Source: Anaerolineae bacterium
Lineage (GTDB): Bacteria; Chloroflexota; Anaerolineae; Aggregatilineales; Phototrophicaceae
DNA length: 64,000 bases
Direction of reading: 5' to 3'
Assembly: GCA_022824365.1 (NCBI GenBank)
Contig: JAJEAA010000028.1
Coordinates: forward strand, 248,001-312,000
The position numbers and the translations under genes are program-made. This document shows positions 27,386-36,636 of this stretch, piece by piece; within the stretch, counting starts at the first letter, position 1; each line of letters starts with the position of its first letter. Under the pieces are notes generated by a model. That model saw only the letters and a program-made list of their open reading frames with translations. It was not told the origin of the DNA and ran no database searches.

Positions 27386-28213
27386 GTGAATCCCATGTTT
27401 TCGAATCCGATAAGCGCGCCGTCGCCCGAACTGCGAATTGTCAGTGTTGATGCTATTTTGCCGCACGAGAAGAGCGATGTGCAGAGATCGCAACCATTAA
27501 TGAAACGGCTGGAAAAAGCGGAGTACTTCACGAATCCGCCCTTAGTTGCCGAACTGCCCGATGGCCGCTACGTCTTGATGGATGGCTCAAACCGTCATGT
27601 GTCGATGGGTTTGCTGGGTTTTGAACATCTTATGGTTCAGATCCTGGATTACGACAGCGATTATGTTGAGCTTGGCGTCTGGCAGCACATCGTGGCGGAT
27701 TGGGAGTCGCAGCGCCTGCTGCAAGTGCTGGAATCAATCGACGACACGGATATCCGTTCCGGCTGGGATTCAAGCGCGGTGGCGCAAATCTTGTTGCGTG
27801 AAGGTCCCGTTTATTCGATTCATGCGGTCGCCGACGGCTTGGCGGAGCGCAACGCGACGCTGACGCAAGTCGTGAGCGCCTATCACAATTCGGCGACCTT
27901 GTACCGCACCCCGCTCACCGATCCCGGGCAGATATGGTCCTTATTCCCCAGCGGAGTCGCCTTGGTGATGTTTCCCATTTACAAGCCCGAGGATATTATC
28001 AAAGCGGCCTTGTTAGGCGCCTATCTGCCGCCCGGCGTCAGCCGACACATCGTGCACGGACGAGCGTTGAATGTGAATTATCCGATGGAGAGGTTGCGCG
28101 CGAGGCTGCCGCTGGAAACGAAGAACGAGATCCTCCAAGTATGGCTGCGCGAGCAATACACCGCCCGCAGCATCCGATATTATGCCGAATCCACCTATCA
28201 GTTCGCTGAGTGA
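27386..28213 (+). CDS. ParB/sulfiredoxin-fold protein, SbnI/SerK (free serine kinase)-like
   Basis: A 275-residue protein (GTG 27386; ATG 27395 is also possible; neither has a strong Shine-Dalgarno). The N-terminal domain has the ParB-like order ILPHEKSD (His27, Glu28), a basic helix, FTNPPLVAELPDGRYVLMDG, then DGSNRH (residues 66-71). This matches the layout of SbnI and SerK, in which a Glu near the N-terminus and the DGxxR motif serve ATP-dependent serine phosphorylation. Unlike chromosome-partition ParB, there is no helix-turn-helix DNA-binding domain that I can see; the C-terminal 150 residues are unassigned. An ACT-domain gene follows directly, which supports an amino-acid-related role. 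The enzyme activity is an inference. Confidence 0.62.
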   Translation: MNPMFSNPISAPSPELRIVSVDAILPHEKSDVQRSQPLMKRLEKAEYFTNPPLVAELPDGRYVLMDGSNRHVSMGLLGFEHLMVQILDYDSDYVELGVWQHIVADWESQRLLQVLESIDDTDIRSGWDSSAVAQILLREGPVYSIHAVADGLAERNATLTQVVSAYHNSATLYRTPLTDPGQIWSLFPSGVALVMFPIYKPEDIIKAALLGAYLPPGVSRHIVHGRALNVNYPMERLRARLPLETKNEILQVWLREQYTARSIRYYAESTYQFAE

Positions 28214-28663
28214 ATGACAGCTATGCAGACGGCAGAACAAGCTCTGAGCCGTACCGAATTCCGCACGGACGAGACCGAATATCAACTGCTGAGCTTGCCG
28301 GCGAATGGCGTCGCCTTGGCGGCCGCTATCATGGCGGAAACGGGCGAGCCGTTTTCCGCGCTTGTTGTAGACCGCCACGAAGTATCGCTTTTGCTGCGTC
28401 AGGAGGTGCTTGAGCAGTATGGGTCGCGCTTGCGACTGGCAAGGCTCAGCGATCAGAGCTATCGGCTGATCACATTTGAGGAAGTCCTCGAGCCGGAGCT
28501 GGTGGGTTTCCTCGCGCGGATCGGCGCTGCTCTGGCGGCCGCGGGCATTCCCATACTCGCTTTCGCCGCCTATTCACGCGATCATATCTTTGTGCCGGCG
28601 GAGCATCATTCGCGGGCGCTGGCGGCATTAAATGCACTGCAGAACGAAGCGAGACGAGGATAA
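28214..28663 (+). CDS. ACT-domain protein (ACT_7-like)
   Basis: A 149-residue protein starting directly after the stop codon of the ParB-fold gene. The C-terminal half (about 90-145) has the pattern of an amino-acid-binding ACT_7 domain: LVGFLARIGAALAAAGIPIL, then AFAAYSRDHIFVPAEHHSRA and a final helix. The N-terminal half may be a second, degenerate ACT copy. ACT domains bind amino acids as allosteric sensors. Tight coupling to the putative serine kinase suggests sensing or regulation of the same amino acid; this is inference. Confidence 0.68.
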   Translation: MTAMQTAEQALSRTEFRTDETEYQLLSLPANGVALAAAIMAETGEPFSALVVDRHEVSLLLRQEVLEQYGSRLRLARLSDQSYRLITFEEVLEPELVGFLARIGAALAAAGIPILAFAAYSRDHIFVPAEHHSRALAALNALQNEARRG

Positions 28664-28669
28664 AATCAG

Positions 28670-29032
28670 GTGGAAATCAATCTCTTTAACGATGCCAACC
28701 TGGCGCCGCAGCCCAGGCACAAGGTAAAAATCGAGGAGCTCCGCGCTGCGCCTTATCCGGACCGTTTTCGCGTGAAGGTCAACCTCAAGCTGACGCCTTT
28801 TCAGGAAAGGCCCAACCTCTTGATAACGGCGCGCAGGTTCGATGGCAGGCTGGTCAGTGACCTGGATGTCATCGCCACAATGCACTTCGAAAACGAATTC
28901 ACCATGCACATTCGCGGTGTGGACGACCCAAGCGGGGAGTATATACTGGCGGCGGAACTGTATTACGAGACGCGCGATCCCCCGCAAGACGCCGCCCAGA
29001 TCAACTTTGTTATCCAGCAGGACGCGAGCTGA
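28670..29032 (+). CDS. conserved-looking hypothetical protein upstream of a JAMM protease
   Basis: A 120-residue protein starting at GTG 28670. No signal peptide or membrane segment. Predicted as mostly beta strands (FRVKVNLKLTPF, PNLLITARRFDG, EFTMHIRGVDD, YILAAELYYETRD), like a small beta-sandwich. I do not recognise the family. It is 6 bases after the ACT gene and 2 bases before the JAMM gene, so a functional link with the protease is worth considering. Confidence 0.6.
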   Translation: MEINLFNDANLAPQPRHKVKIEELRAAPYPDRFRVKVNLKLTPFQERPNLLITARRFDGRLVSDLDVIATMHFENEFTMHIRGVDDPSGEYILAAELYYETRDPPQDAAQINFVIQQDAS

Positions 29033-29034
29033 CT

Positions 29035-29568
29035 ATGGCGATGCGGATTCCTTACGCGCTTGCCCGACAAATCGCCGACCAGGCTCACGCCGAAGCGCCG
29101 CAGGAAGCTTGTGGCTTGCTTGCTGGGGAGTGCAATACGGTCATCCGCGCCATTCCATTGCGGAACTGGGCTCGATCGCCGGAGGACCGCTTTCGGCTCG
29201 ACCCGGAAGAACAACTCGCGGCTTTGAAAGAAATCGACGCCGACGGACTTGAATGGGTCGGCATCTACCATTCGCATCCGCGTTCCGCGCCCATTCCATC
29301 GCGGAGGGATATTGATGAGGCGCGGGATGCCGGGCTGTTGCATTTGATCGTTTCGCTTGATCACGCAAAACCGAAATTAAAGCTCTGGCGCATTGACGGA
29401 GATTCAGTGACGCCGGTCGATTTGGTCTTTGACAGCGAGGCGCGCGAGGATGGAGGCAGCCAATTCTCCTTGCGGCATCGTATCGCCATTTTGGTCGCTG
29501 GCATCGCGGGCTTTCTGCTGCTGGTCGCCATCTCCGTCTCGCTTCTGCCTCCCTCACCCGTGCGCTAG
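29035..29568 (+). CDS. membrane-anchored JAB/MPN (JAMM) metalloprotease
   Basis: A 177-residue protein. The JAMM zinc site is complete: Glu24 in PQEACGLLAG and the motif YHSHPRSAPIPSRRDID with His79, His81, Ser89 and Asp92. In eukaryotes JAMM enzymes remove ubiquitin; bacterial ones act on ubiquitin-like or sulfur-carrier proteins, for example Mec. Unusually, a C-terminal transmembrane helix (about residues 150-171) anchors this one, with the catalytic domain probably in the cytoplasm. No ubiquitin-like or E1/E2 gene is beside it. Confidence 0.88.
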   Translation: MAMRIPYALARQIADQAHAEAPQEACGLLAGECNTVIRAIPLRNWARSPEDRFRLDPEEQLAALKEIDADGLEWVGIYHSHPRSAPIPSRRDIDEARDAGLLHLIVSLDHAKPKLKLWRIDGDSVTPVDLVFDSEAREDGGSQFSLRHRIAILVAGIAGFLLLVAISVSLLPPSPVR

Positions 29569-29588
29569 CGGCGGCAAGATTGGCGATT

Positions 29589-30395
29589 ATGGACGCAGTC
29601 CTGATTGCTGCTGTGGGTATTCTGATCGGCGGTATCGTTAATGCCTTGGCCGATGACTTGCCGCATGGGCGCTGGCCGCGGCGTCCACGCTACGCAGATG
29701 GTAGCCCGCGACCGATCTACGCCTGGCTTGGCGTCACCGCCATACTGGTCGGAGTGTGGCAATCCCAACCGCCCTGCCCTCGCCTGAGTTGGCGCTATCC
29801 TTTAACCGAGCTGGCGCTGGCTGCGCTGCTGCTGATAACGCAGACGGCGACGGGAAGCGATGGCTTGTTTCCAGGCGGGCAGCGCCTGATCTGGCAGGCT
29901 TACGCCGCGCTCTTCGTCTTGCTGGTGGTCGTGGATCTGGAGCGCAAGCGGATTCTGATGGCGCCGACGATCGTTGCGGCCGCGCTAGCGCTGGTGGACG
30001 CGGCGCTATTGCCGCAGCCCGCGCCGAACCTGGCGTCCGCGCTGGTTGGCGGCCTTTGCGGGGGATTGATATTTTCTGTCATATTTGGGGGGGGGCGGCT
30101 ATTTCGCCGTCTGCTGGACGGAGTCAGCACGTCAGTTTTTGGCAAAGGCGATGTTTACCTAATGGGGCTCGGCGGATTGATCCTGGGTTTTCCCAGCGTA
30201 CTGGCGGCGATGCTCCTGACGATCGCGCTGGGAGGCGCCGGGGCCGCGCTGTATCTGTCCCTGCTCCGCCTGCAAAAGCGTGAGTACAAGCGGTATACGG
30301 CGCTGTCTTACGCTCCCTATATCCTGTCGGCTATTTATTTTGTGCTGCTCTTCCAGGACGAGATCAGCGGACTGCTCCAGGGATTGCCGATCTGA
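29589..30395 (+). CDS. type IV prepilin peptidase (A24 family)
   Basis: About 268 residues with seven to eight hydrophobic helices. The two catalytic aspartates of A24 peptidases are visible in VVVDLERKRI and in the signature FGKGDVYLMGLGGLILGF. The N-terminus (ILIGGIVNALADDLP) fits the family start, so ATG 29589 is chosen over a TTG three codons upstream. The zinc-binding four-cysteine methylation insert of PilD is absent. Such enzymes cleave prepilin leader peptides at the inner membrane; no pilin gene lies nearby in this window. Confidence 0.85.
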   Translation: MDAVLIAAVGILIGGIVNALADDLPHGRWPRRPRYADGSPRPIYAWLGVTAILVGVWQSQPPCPRLSWRYPLTELALAALLLITQTATGSDGLFPGGQRLIWQAYAALFVLLVVVDLERKRILMAPTIVAAALALVDAALLPQPAPNLASALVGGLCGGLIFSVIFGGGRLFRRLLDGVSTSVFGKGDVYLMGLGGLILGFPSVLAAMLLTIALGGAGAALYLSLLRLQKREYKRYTALSYAPYILSAIYFVLLFQDEISGLLQGLPI

Positions 30396-30409
30396 TGGGC
30401 GGACGGCTG

Positions 30410-31561
30410 CTAGGCTAATGACGCAATCGGTCTCGCTGAGCTGGCCGGCTTTGTCGCGCAGGAGTCCCCTTTGCTTTGGAACTTGGCGATGACGCCACCG
30501 CCGAGACAGACATCATCTTGATAAACGACCACCGCCTGACCGGGCGTGATATCGCGCTGCGGCTCGTCAAAGCGCAGGCGCATTGTATTGTCCGCGTTGA
30601 CCTTGATGGCGGCTGGCTGCGGTTGAGCGCGGTAACGGATCTTGACTTCGGCGCGAAATGATTCCGCCGGGGGGCTTCCGCTGATCCAATTGACGTTTTC
30701 CGCGATCAGGGAATCGCGCCCTAGTTGCTCTCGCGTACCAACGACGAGGGCATTCTTGATATCGTTCATGGCCAAGACGTAGAGCGGTTCATTGGACGAG
30801 ATGCCCAAGCCTTTACGCTGGCCGATGGTGTAGTTCGCCAAGCCTTGATGCTCGCCCAGGATATGGCCAGCGCTGTTCACGATTGGACCGGGCTTGATGA
30901 CATCGGGCGCATGCAGGCGCAAGAAACTACGGTAATCGCCCTTGCCCAGGAAACAGAGGTCCTGGCTATCTTGCTTGCCTGCGACCGCAAGACCGAGACT
31001 CGCGGCGATTTCGCGGACTTGCGACTTGGGATACTCGCCGACTGGAAAAAGCACCCGAGCGAGCTGGTCCTGGCCCATCACGCTGAGGACGTAGCTCTGG
31101 TCTTTGTCCGCATCGACGCCGCGGCGAAGCAGCCGCTTCCCCTGCTCGTCCGCTGTGATGCGCGCATAGTGGCCGGTGGCGAGGTAGTCGGCATCCAAAG
31201 CCAGGGCATTGCGCAGCAGCCAGTCAAAGCGAATGCGGCGATTGCATTCGAGACAAGGGTTGGGAGTATAGCCATCGAGGTGTTGATCGATGAAATACTG
31301 AACAACGGTATGACGGAAGATATCTTTCGTATCCAGCACATAGAAGGGAATGCCAAGCGCGTCGGCGATGCGGCGGGCGTCGCTCATCTGGCCGGGCGTG
31401 CAGCAGCGGTTGTTATCCGCGCCGCCCATGGCCGGGTCAGACCAAAGACGCATCATCATGCCGACGACATCATAGCCGGCTTCGACCAGGAGCGCCGCGG
31501 CGACAGAGCTGTCGACTCCGCCGCTCATCGCGACGACGACGCGCGTACCCGAGCGGCTCAT
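30410..31561 (-). CDS. mnmA: tRNA-specific 2-thiouridylase MnmA
   Basis: A 383-residue enzyme that thiolates U34 of tRNAs for Lys, Glu and Gln. The PP-loop VVAMSGGVDSSVAAALL, the catalytic Cys in NPCLECN (Cys106) and the persulfide Cys in DSQDLCFL (Cys203) are intact. The C-terminal barrel ends with a TPGQAVVVYQDDVCLGGG block. Its start overlaps the stop of the cysteine desulfurase gene by 4 bases; that enzyme is the likely sulfur donor. Confidence 0.97.
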   Translation of the reverse strand: MSRSGTRVVVAMSGGVDSSVAAALLVEAGYDVVGMMMRLWSDPAMGGADNNRCCTPGQMSDARRIADALGIPFYVLDTKDIFRHTVVQYFIDQHLDGYTPNPCLECNRRIRFDWLLRNALALDADYLATGHYARITADEQGKRLLRRGVDADKDQSYVLSVMGQDQLARVLFPVGEYPKSQVREIAASLGLAVAGKQDSQDLCFLGKGDYRSFLRLHAPDVIKPGPIVNSAGHILGEHQGLANYTIGQRKGLGISSNEPLYVLAMNDIKNALVVGTREQLGRDSLIAENVNWISGSPPAESFRAEVKIRYRAQPQPAAIKVNADNTMRLRFDEPQRDITPGQAVVVYQDDVCLGGGVIAKFQSKGDSCATKPASSARPIASLA

Positions 31562-32775
31562 GACAGAGGCTCGCGAGTTAGGAGGCTGAGTTTCTTAACG
31601 GACCTCGCCATTACGTCGACGGCGTAGTCGATATCGGCTTCGGTTGTGCGAGCGCCGACAGACAGGCGCAAGCCGCTTTTAGCGTCTTCCGCGGTATAGC
31701 CGGCCGCGAGCAAGATCTCGGATGGTTCCGGGTTGCCGGTCATGCAGGCGGAACCGCTGCTGGCGGCGACGCCGTTCATATCGAGGTGCATCAACAGGGC
31801 ATTGGCGTCGATGCCGGGCAAAATGAAGCTGGCGTGAGATGGCAGGCGGCGACTCGGATGCCCGCTCAATTGGGCATGGGGAATGCGACCGAGCACAGCG
31901 CTAATCAGCCGGTCGCGCATCCGCTGAAAATGCGCGAGCCGTTCGTCATTTTCTTGGTAGGCCAGTTCCAGCGCGCGCGCAAGTCCGATGATAAAGGGCG
32001 TATTCTGTGTGCTAGCGCGGCGCCCATGTTCATGCCCGCCGCCGGTTAGCGACGGTGCCAACTCGACGCCATTTCGCAGATAAAGTATGCCAACGCCTTT
32101 TGGTCCGTAGAACTTGTGCGCCGAGAGACTGAGCATATCGACGCCCAAAGAATCCACATCGAGAGTCAGTTGACCACCGGCTTGCACGGCATCGGTATGA
32201 AAGAGAATGCCCTCGGCGCGGGCGATTTCCGCCAGGGCGGGCAAGTCATTTACGCTGCCGAGTTCGTTGTTGGCGTATATGATGCTGGCGATGGCGCCGC
32301 CCCGCGCGCAGGCTTGGCGAAAGGCAGCAGCGTCTACCAAGCCATAGCGATCGACGGGAACAACGACAGATTCAAAACCCATCAGGTCGCTCATTTGTCG
32401 CATCGTTGCCGACACGGCGCTGTGCTCAACTGGCGATGTGATGAGCCGGGTCGGCGCATTGTAAGCTCGCGCCCACCAAGCCGCGCCGCGGATCGCAAGA
32501 TTGTCGCTCTCGGAGCCGCCGCTGGTAAAAATGATCTCGGCCGGCCGGCAATTGAGCAGGGCGGCGACCGATTCCCGAGCGCCTTCAATCGCGCGTTCGG
32601 CAGCGCGACCGTAGCGATGGGCTGAGGTGGGATTGCCGAAAACTTCGCTGAAGTAAGGCATCATCGCTTCCAGCACACGGGGATCAACCGGTGTGGAAGC
32701 AGAATGGTCAAGGTAGACCTGGCGTTCAACTCTCACAGCGTTTGTGTTTCTATTTGATGTCAATAGCACCCTCAT
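31558..32775 (-). CDS. cysteine desulfurase (NifS/IscS-like, class V aminotransferase)
   Basis: About 405 residues from ATG 32775; a GTG at 32736 is equally possible, since the family starts near VYLDHSASTPVDP. The frame stays open to 32934, but that extension has no similarity. PLP features: the His stacking region SPVEHSAVSAT, Lys in SLSAHKFYGPKGVG and the catalytic Cys in an IscS-type loop, GSACMTGNPEPSEIL. It moves sulfur from cysteine to acceptor proteins. It is in an operon with mnmA, so its main role may be tRNA thiolation; it may also feed Fe-S assembly, since no sufS lies beside the suf genes. Confidence 0.94.
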   Translation of the reverse strand: MRVLLTSNRNTNAVRVERQVYLDHSASTPVDPRVLEAMMPYFSEVFGNPTSAHRYGRAAERAIEGARESVAALLNCRPAEIIFTSGGSESDNLAIRGAAWWARAYNAPTRLITSPVEHSAVSATMRQMSDLMGFESVVVPVDRYGLVDAAAFRQACARGGAIASIIYANNELGSVNDLPALAEIARAEGILFHTDAVQAGGQLTLDVDSLGVDMLSLSAHKFYGPKGVGILYLRNGVELAPSLTGGGHEHGRRASTQNTPFIIGLARALELAYQENDERLAHFQRMRDRLISAVLGRIPHAQLSGHPSRRLPSHASFILPGIDANALLMHLDMNGVAASSGSACMTGNPEPSEILLAAGYTAEDAKSGLRLSVGARTTEADIDYAVDVMARSVKKLSLLTREPLS

Positions 32776-32849
32776 TCTAATCGATTGGTGGCAGGTACAG
32801 CAATAGGCATGGCCGCTGCTTGTGTTCGGGGCATCGCTTGTGTTACCAG

Positions 32850-32882
32850 GGAAAAACTTTTTTTGGCAATCTGGCAATATGA
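32850..32882 (+). repeat. 33-bp intergenic repeat, copy 2
   Basis: GGAAAAAC, seven T, then GGCAATCT and GGCAATATGA; it differs from the copy at 6343-6375 at four positions. It lies in the 432-base gap 32776-33207 between the cysteine desulfurase and enolase. Apart from this repeat and a promoter near 33108-33138, the gap shows nothing recognisable. Confidence 0.6.
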
Positions 32883-33107
32883 CTGTGGCTGAGATTTCGT
32901 CGCTGCTGACATTGGAGGGCGGTTGCGGGTTCATAGTTGTGGAACTGGCGCATAATGAAAAGCGTAGGGCAAGTACGGCGTGAGTGGGCGACTATATGGT
33001 CGCGCATGTGAATTTAGTTTTGCGAAGCAAAGCGGCAACCAATGGCAGAGCCATTTGATACGCGCTTCACAATGACTTAGCATCAACTTAAGACTTGGGA
33101 ACCCTTA

Positions 33108-33138
33108 TTGAAGGTGTAATTGCGGCAGAAGGTATACT
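33108..33138 (+). promoter_or_regulatory. putative eno-pyk promoter
   Basis: TTGAAG (33108-33113) and TATACT (33133-33138) with a 19-base spacer, about 70 bases before the enolase ATG. The -10 box is good; the spacing is slightly long. Confidence 0.5.
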
Positions 33139-33189
33139 ATCATATTCAGCCGTATTCGGATGCCGCACGCGGCAAGATGACCGCTGTGA

Positions 33190-34503
<1,314 letters not shown>

Positions 34504-34532
34504 GTGCTGTGGCGAGTTTGAAAGGGGCGCGC

Positions 34533-35993
34533 GTGCGGCCGAGTCTATATAACAAACATACCAAGATAGTCGCCACTATCGGGCCCGCCTCTCGTGAGCC
34601 GAGGGTCCTGCGGGATATGATCCGCGCGGGCATGAATGTCGCCCGCATCAATTTTTCCCACGGCGACCATGAAACGCACGGCAAAGTAATCGAACACATC
34701 CGCCGCATTTCCGCGGAAGAAGACAGCGTGGTCGCCATCCTCTGCGATATTCAAGGACCCAAGATCAGGCTGGGGAAGTTCACGCCCGAGCCAATGATGC
34801 TGGCTATTGGCGATACGATTACACTGACTACGGACGATGTGCTTGGGGTGAACGGAGTGGTTTCGCTGCCCCATCCCGAATTTGTGCAGGACATCCGGGC
34901 GGGCACGACCCTCTTGCTGGATGATGGCAATTTGCAGTTCAGGGTGAAAGAAACCGATGGACGAAATCTCGTCTGTAATGTGGTGGTGGGAGGCGCGCTC
35001 AAGCCGCGCAAGGGCGTATCCGCTCCCAACGCTCGCTTAACGCTGTCGGCAATTACCGAAAAAGATCGCGAAGACATCAACTTTGCACTGGCGCAAAATT
35101 GCGACTACATCGCGATGTCATTTGTGCGCAGCGCCGACGACATTCACGAGCTCAAAATGCTGATGGCGGAACTAGGGCAAGATGCGGCGGTCATCGCGAA
35201 GATCGAGATGGGCGAAGCGTTGGAGAATATTGAAGCGATCATTGGAATCTGCGACGGCATCATGGTGGCGCGTGGCGACCTGGGCATTGAGACGCCGGCG
35301 GAGGAAGTGCCTTATCATCAGAAACGGATAATCAAGCTTTGCAACGCGGCCGCCAAGCCGGTAATCACTGCCACGCAGATGCTGGAATCAATGACGGATA
35401 ATCCGCGCCCGACCCGTGCCGAGGCAAGCGATGTCTACAACGCGATACTGGACGGGACGGATGCGATCATGCTGAGCGCGGAAAGCGCCAGCGGCAACTA
35501 CCCGGTGCGGTCTGTCGAGGTTATGAGCGAGATCGCGACTATTGCCGAGCGAAACTTGCAGAGCTTCCGCGGACCTTCAGCGACCGACAACATCCAGAGC
35601 AGTCAGGCGCGCTCGGACAGTTCCATCGCCATCAGCAGAGCCACGTTCGAAATCTCAGAGGCGATCCAGCCCAAGGCGATTGTCACCACGAGCATGTCGG
35701 GGTATACGACTCGGCGCGTCGCCAAAGAGCGCCCCGCAACGCCAATTCTGTGTATGACGCCGATGGCGACCACCTATCGGCAGATGGCGCTGGTTTGGGG
35801 GGTGACGCCATTACTCGTCGCCGAGTTCGCGACCATCGACGAAATGATAAGCATCATCATCCGGGCGGCGCATGACAAAGGCTTGGTGAAGCGCGGCGAT
35901 CGATTGGTTATTATCGCGGGAGTGCCTTTCGGCATTGACGGCCGCACGAACCTCATTAAGATCCACACGGTGGGAGAAGAAGGCGAAATCTAA
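34533..35993 (+). CDS. pyk: pyruvate kinase
   Basis: About 486 residues from GTG 34533, which has an AAAGGGG site upstream; GTG 34509 would add eight residues without a clear site. It starts TKIVATIGPASREP and carries the K+ and Mg site MNVARINFSHGDH, the signature VIAKIEMGEALENIEAI, the catalytic MVARGDLGIETPAEEV, and an effector-type C-terminal domain. It transfers phosphate from PEP to ADP. It is co-directional with enolase in a two-gene unit. Confidence 0.97.
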   Translation: MRPSLYNKHTKIVATIGPASREPRVLRDMIRAGMNVARINFSHGDHETHGKVIEHIRRISAEEDSVVAILCDIQGPKIRLGKFTPEPMMLAIGDTITLTTDDVLGVNGVVSLPHPEFVQDIRAGTTLLLDDGNLQFRVKETDGRNLVCNVVVGGALKPRKGVSAPNARLTLSAITEKDREDINFALAQNCDYIAMSFVRSADDIHELKMLMAELGQDAAVIAKIEMGEALENIEAIIGICDGIMVARGDLGIETPAEEVPYHQKRIIKLCNAAAKPVITATQMLESMTDNPRPTRAEASDVYNAILDGTDAIMLSAESASGNYPVRSVEVMSEIATIAERNLQSFRGPSATDNIQSSQARSDSSIAISRATFEISEAIQPKAIVTTSMSGYTTRRVAKERPATPILCMTPMATTYRQMALVWGVTPLLVAEFATIDEMISIIIRAAHDKGLVKRGDRLVIIAGVPFGIDGRTNLIKIHTVGEEGEI

Positions 35994-36059
35994 GCTTGCT
36001 CTTCCGCCCGCGCGAGGCGTCGTAGCAAGCGGCAGGCGAAGCTGAGCCCCTAAACCACT

Positions 36060-36590
36060 CTAATCCAATTGTTGTGAGGCAACCCACTTGGCGTCGATTG
36101 GCGCGGGCTCGGATGGCTTGACGTGGCGCGAGTTGGTCGCGATAGTGCCGTCAGAGGTGTAATTGACCTGGCTTGTAGTGCAGCGCGGGCAGATATTCCA
36201 GGGCAGTTCCAGCAAGTAATCGCAGTTTACGCAAGCTTTTTTCAAGCGATGATGGCAGTGGGGGCAAGCCTGCCAATCGTACTGTACGCGTTGTCCACAA
36301 CCGGGGCAGCTCGGCCGCTCCTCGATCTCTTGCAGCAGCGCTTCTTCTTCGAGGGAGCGTTCGTACGCGGCGGTCAATGTCTCTCGCGGGCGCAACAAAA
36401 TGTAAATGAACAACCCGGGCGCGTTCAGCAGGAAGACGAGCAGCGCTACTAACAACTGCGCCAGCGGATCGCGGGAGCGCGAGCGCATGTCGCGATAAGC
36501 CCAAAGGACTATAGCCAGCCAGAACGCGGCGATGACGACCGTGGTGAAAATCGTCGCGACTAGCAATATGTTGTTGAGGCTATCGGACAT
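36060..36590 (-). CDS. membrane protein with C-terminal double zinc ribbon
   Basis: A 176-residue protein. Two transmembrane helices (about residues 8-30 and 45-65) are followed by a helical stretch and two zinc-ribbon pairs: CPGCGQRVQYDWQACPHCH and CVNCDYLLELPWNICPRC (all eight Cys present). The ribbons probably face the cytoplasm. Double-zinc-ribbon membrane proteins are common in Chloroflexota but have no settled function. AGGGGG precedes the ATG. It lies 46 bases after the next minus-strand gene and probably belongs to its operon. Confidence 0.72.
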   Translation of the reverse strand: MSDSLNNILLVATIFTTVVIAAFWLAIVLWAYRDMRSRSRDPLAQLLVALLVFLLNAPGLFIYILLRPRETLTAAYERSLEEEALLQEIEERPSCPGCGQRVQYDWQACPHCHHRLKKACVNCDYLLELPWNICPRCTTSQVNYTSDGTIATNSRHVKPSEPAPIDAKWVASQQLD

Positions 36591-36636
36591 GTGCAGGCCC
36601 CCTAACAGGAAGCGCTAAACCAAGACCGCTCCCGAC

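Noticed and set aside
35995..36033. GCTTGC/GCAAGC pair after pyk as a terminator
   Set aside because: The loop is long and there is no T-run on either strand.
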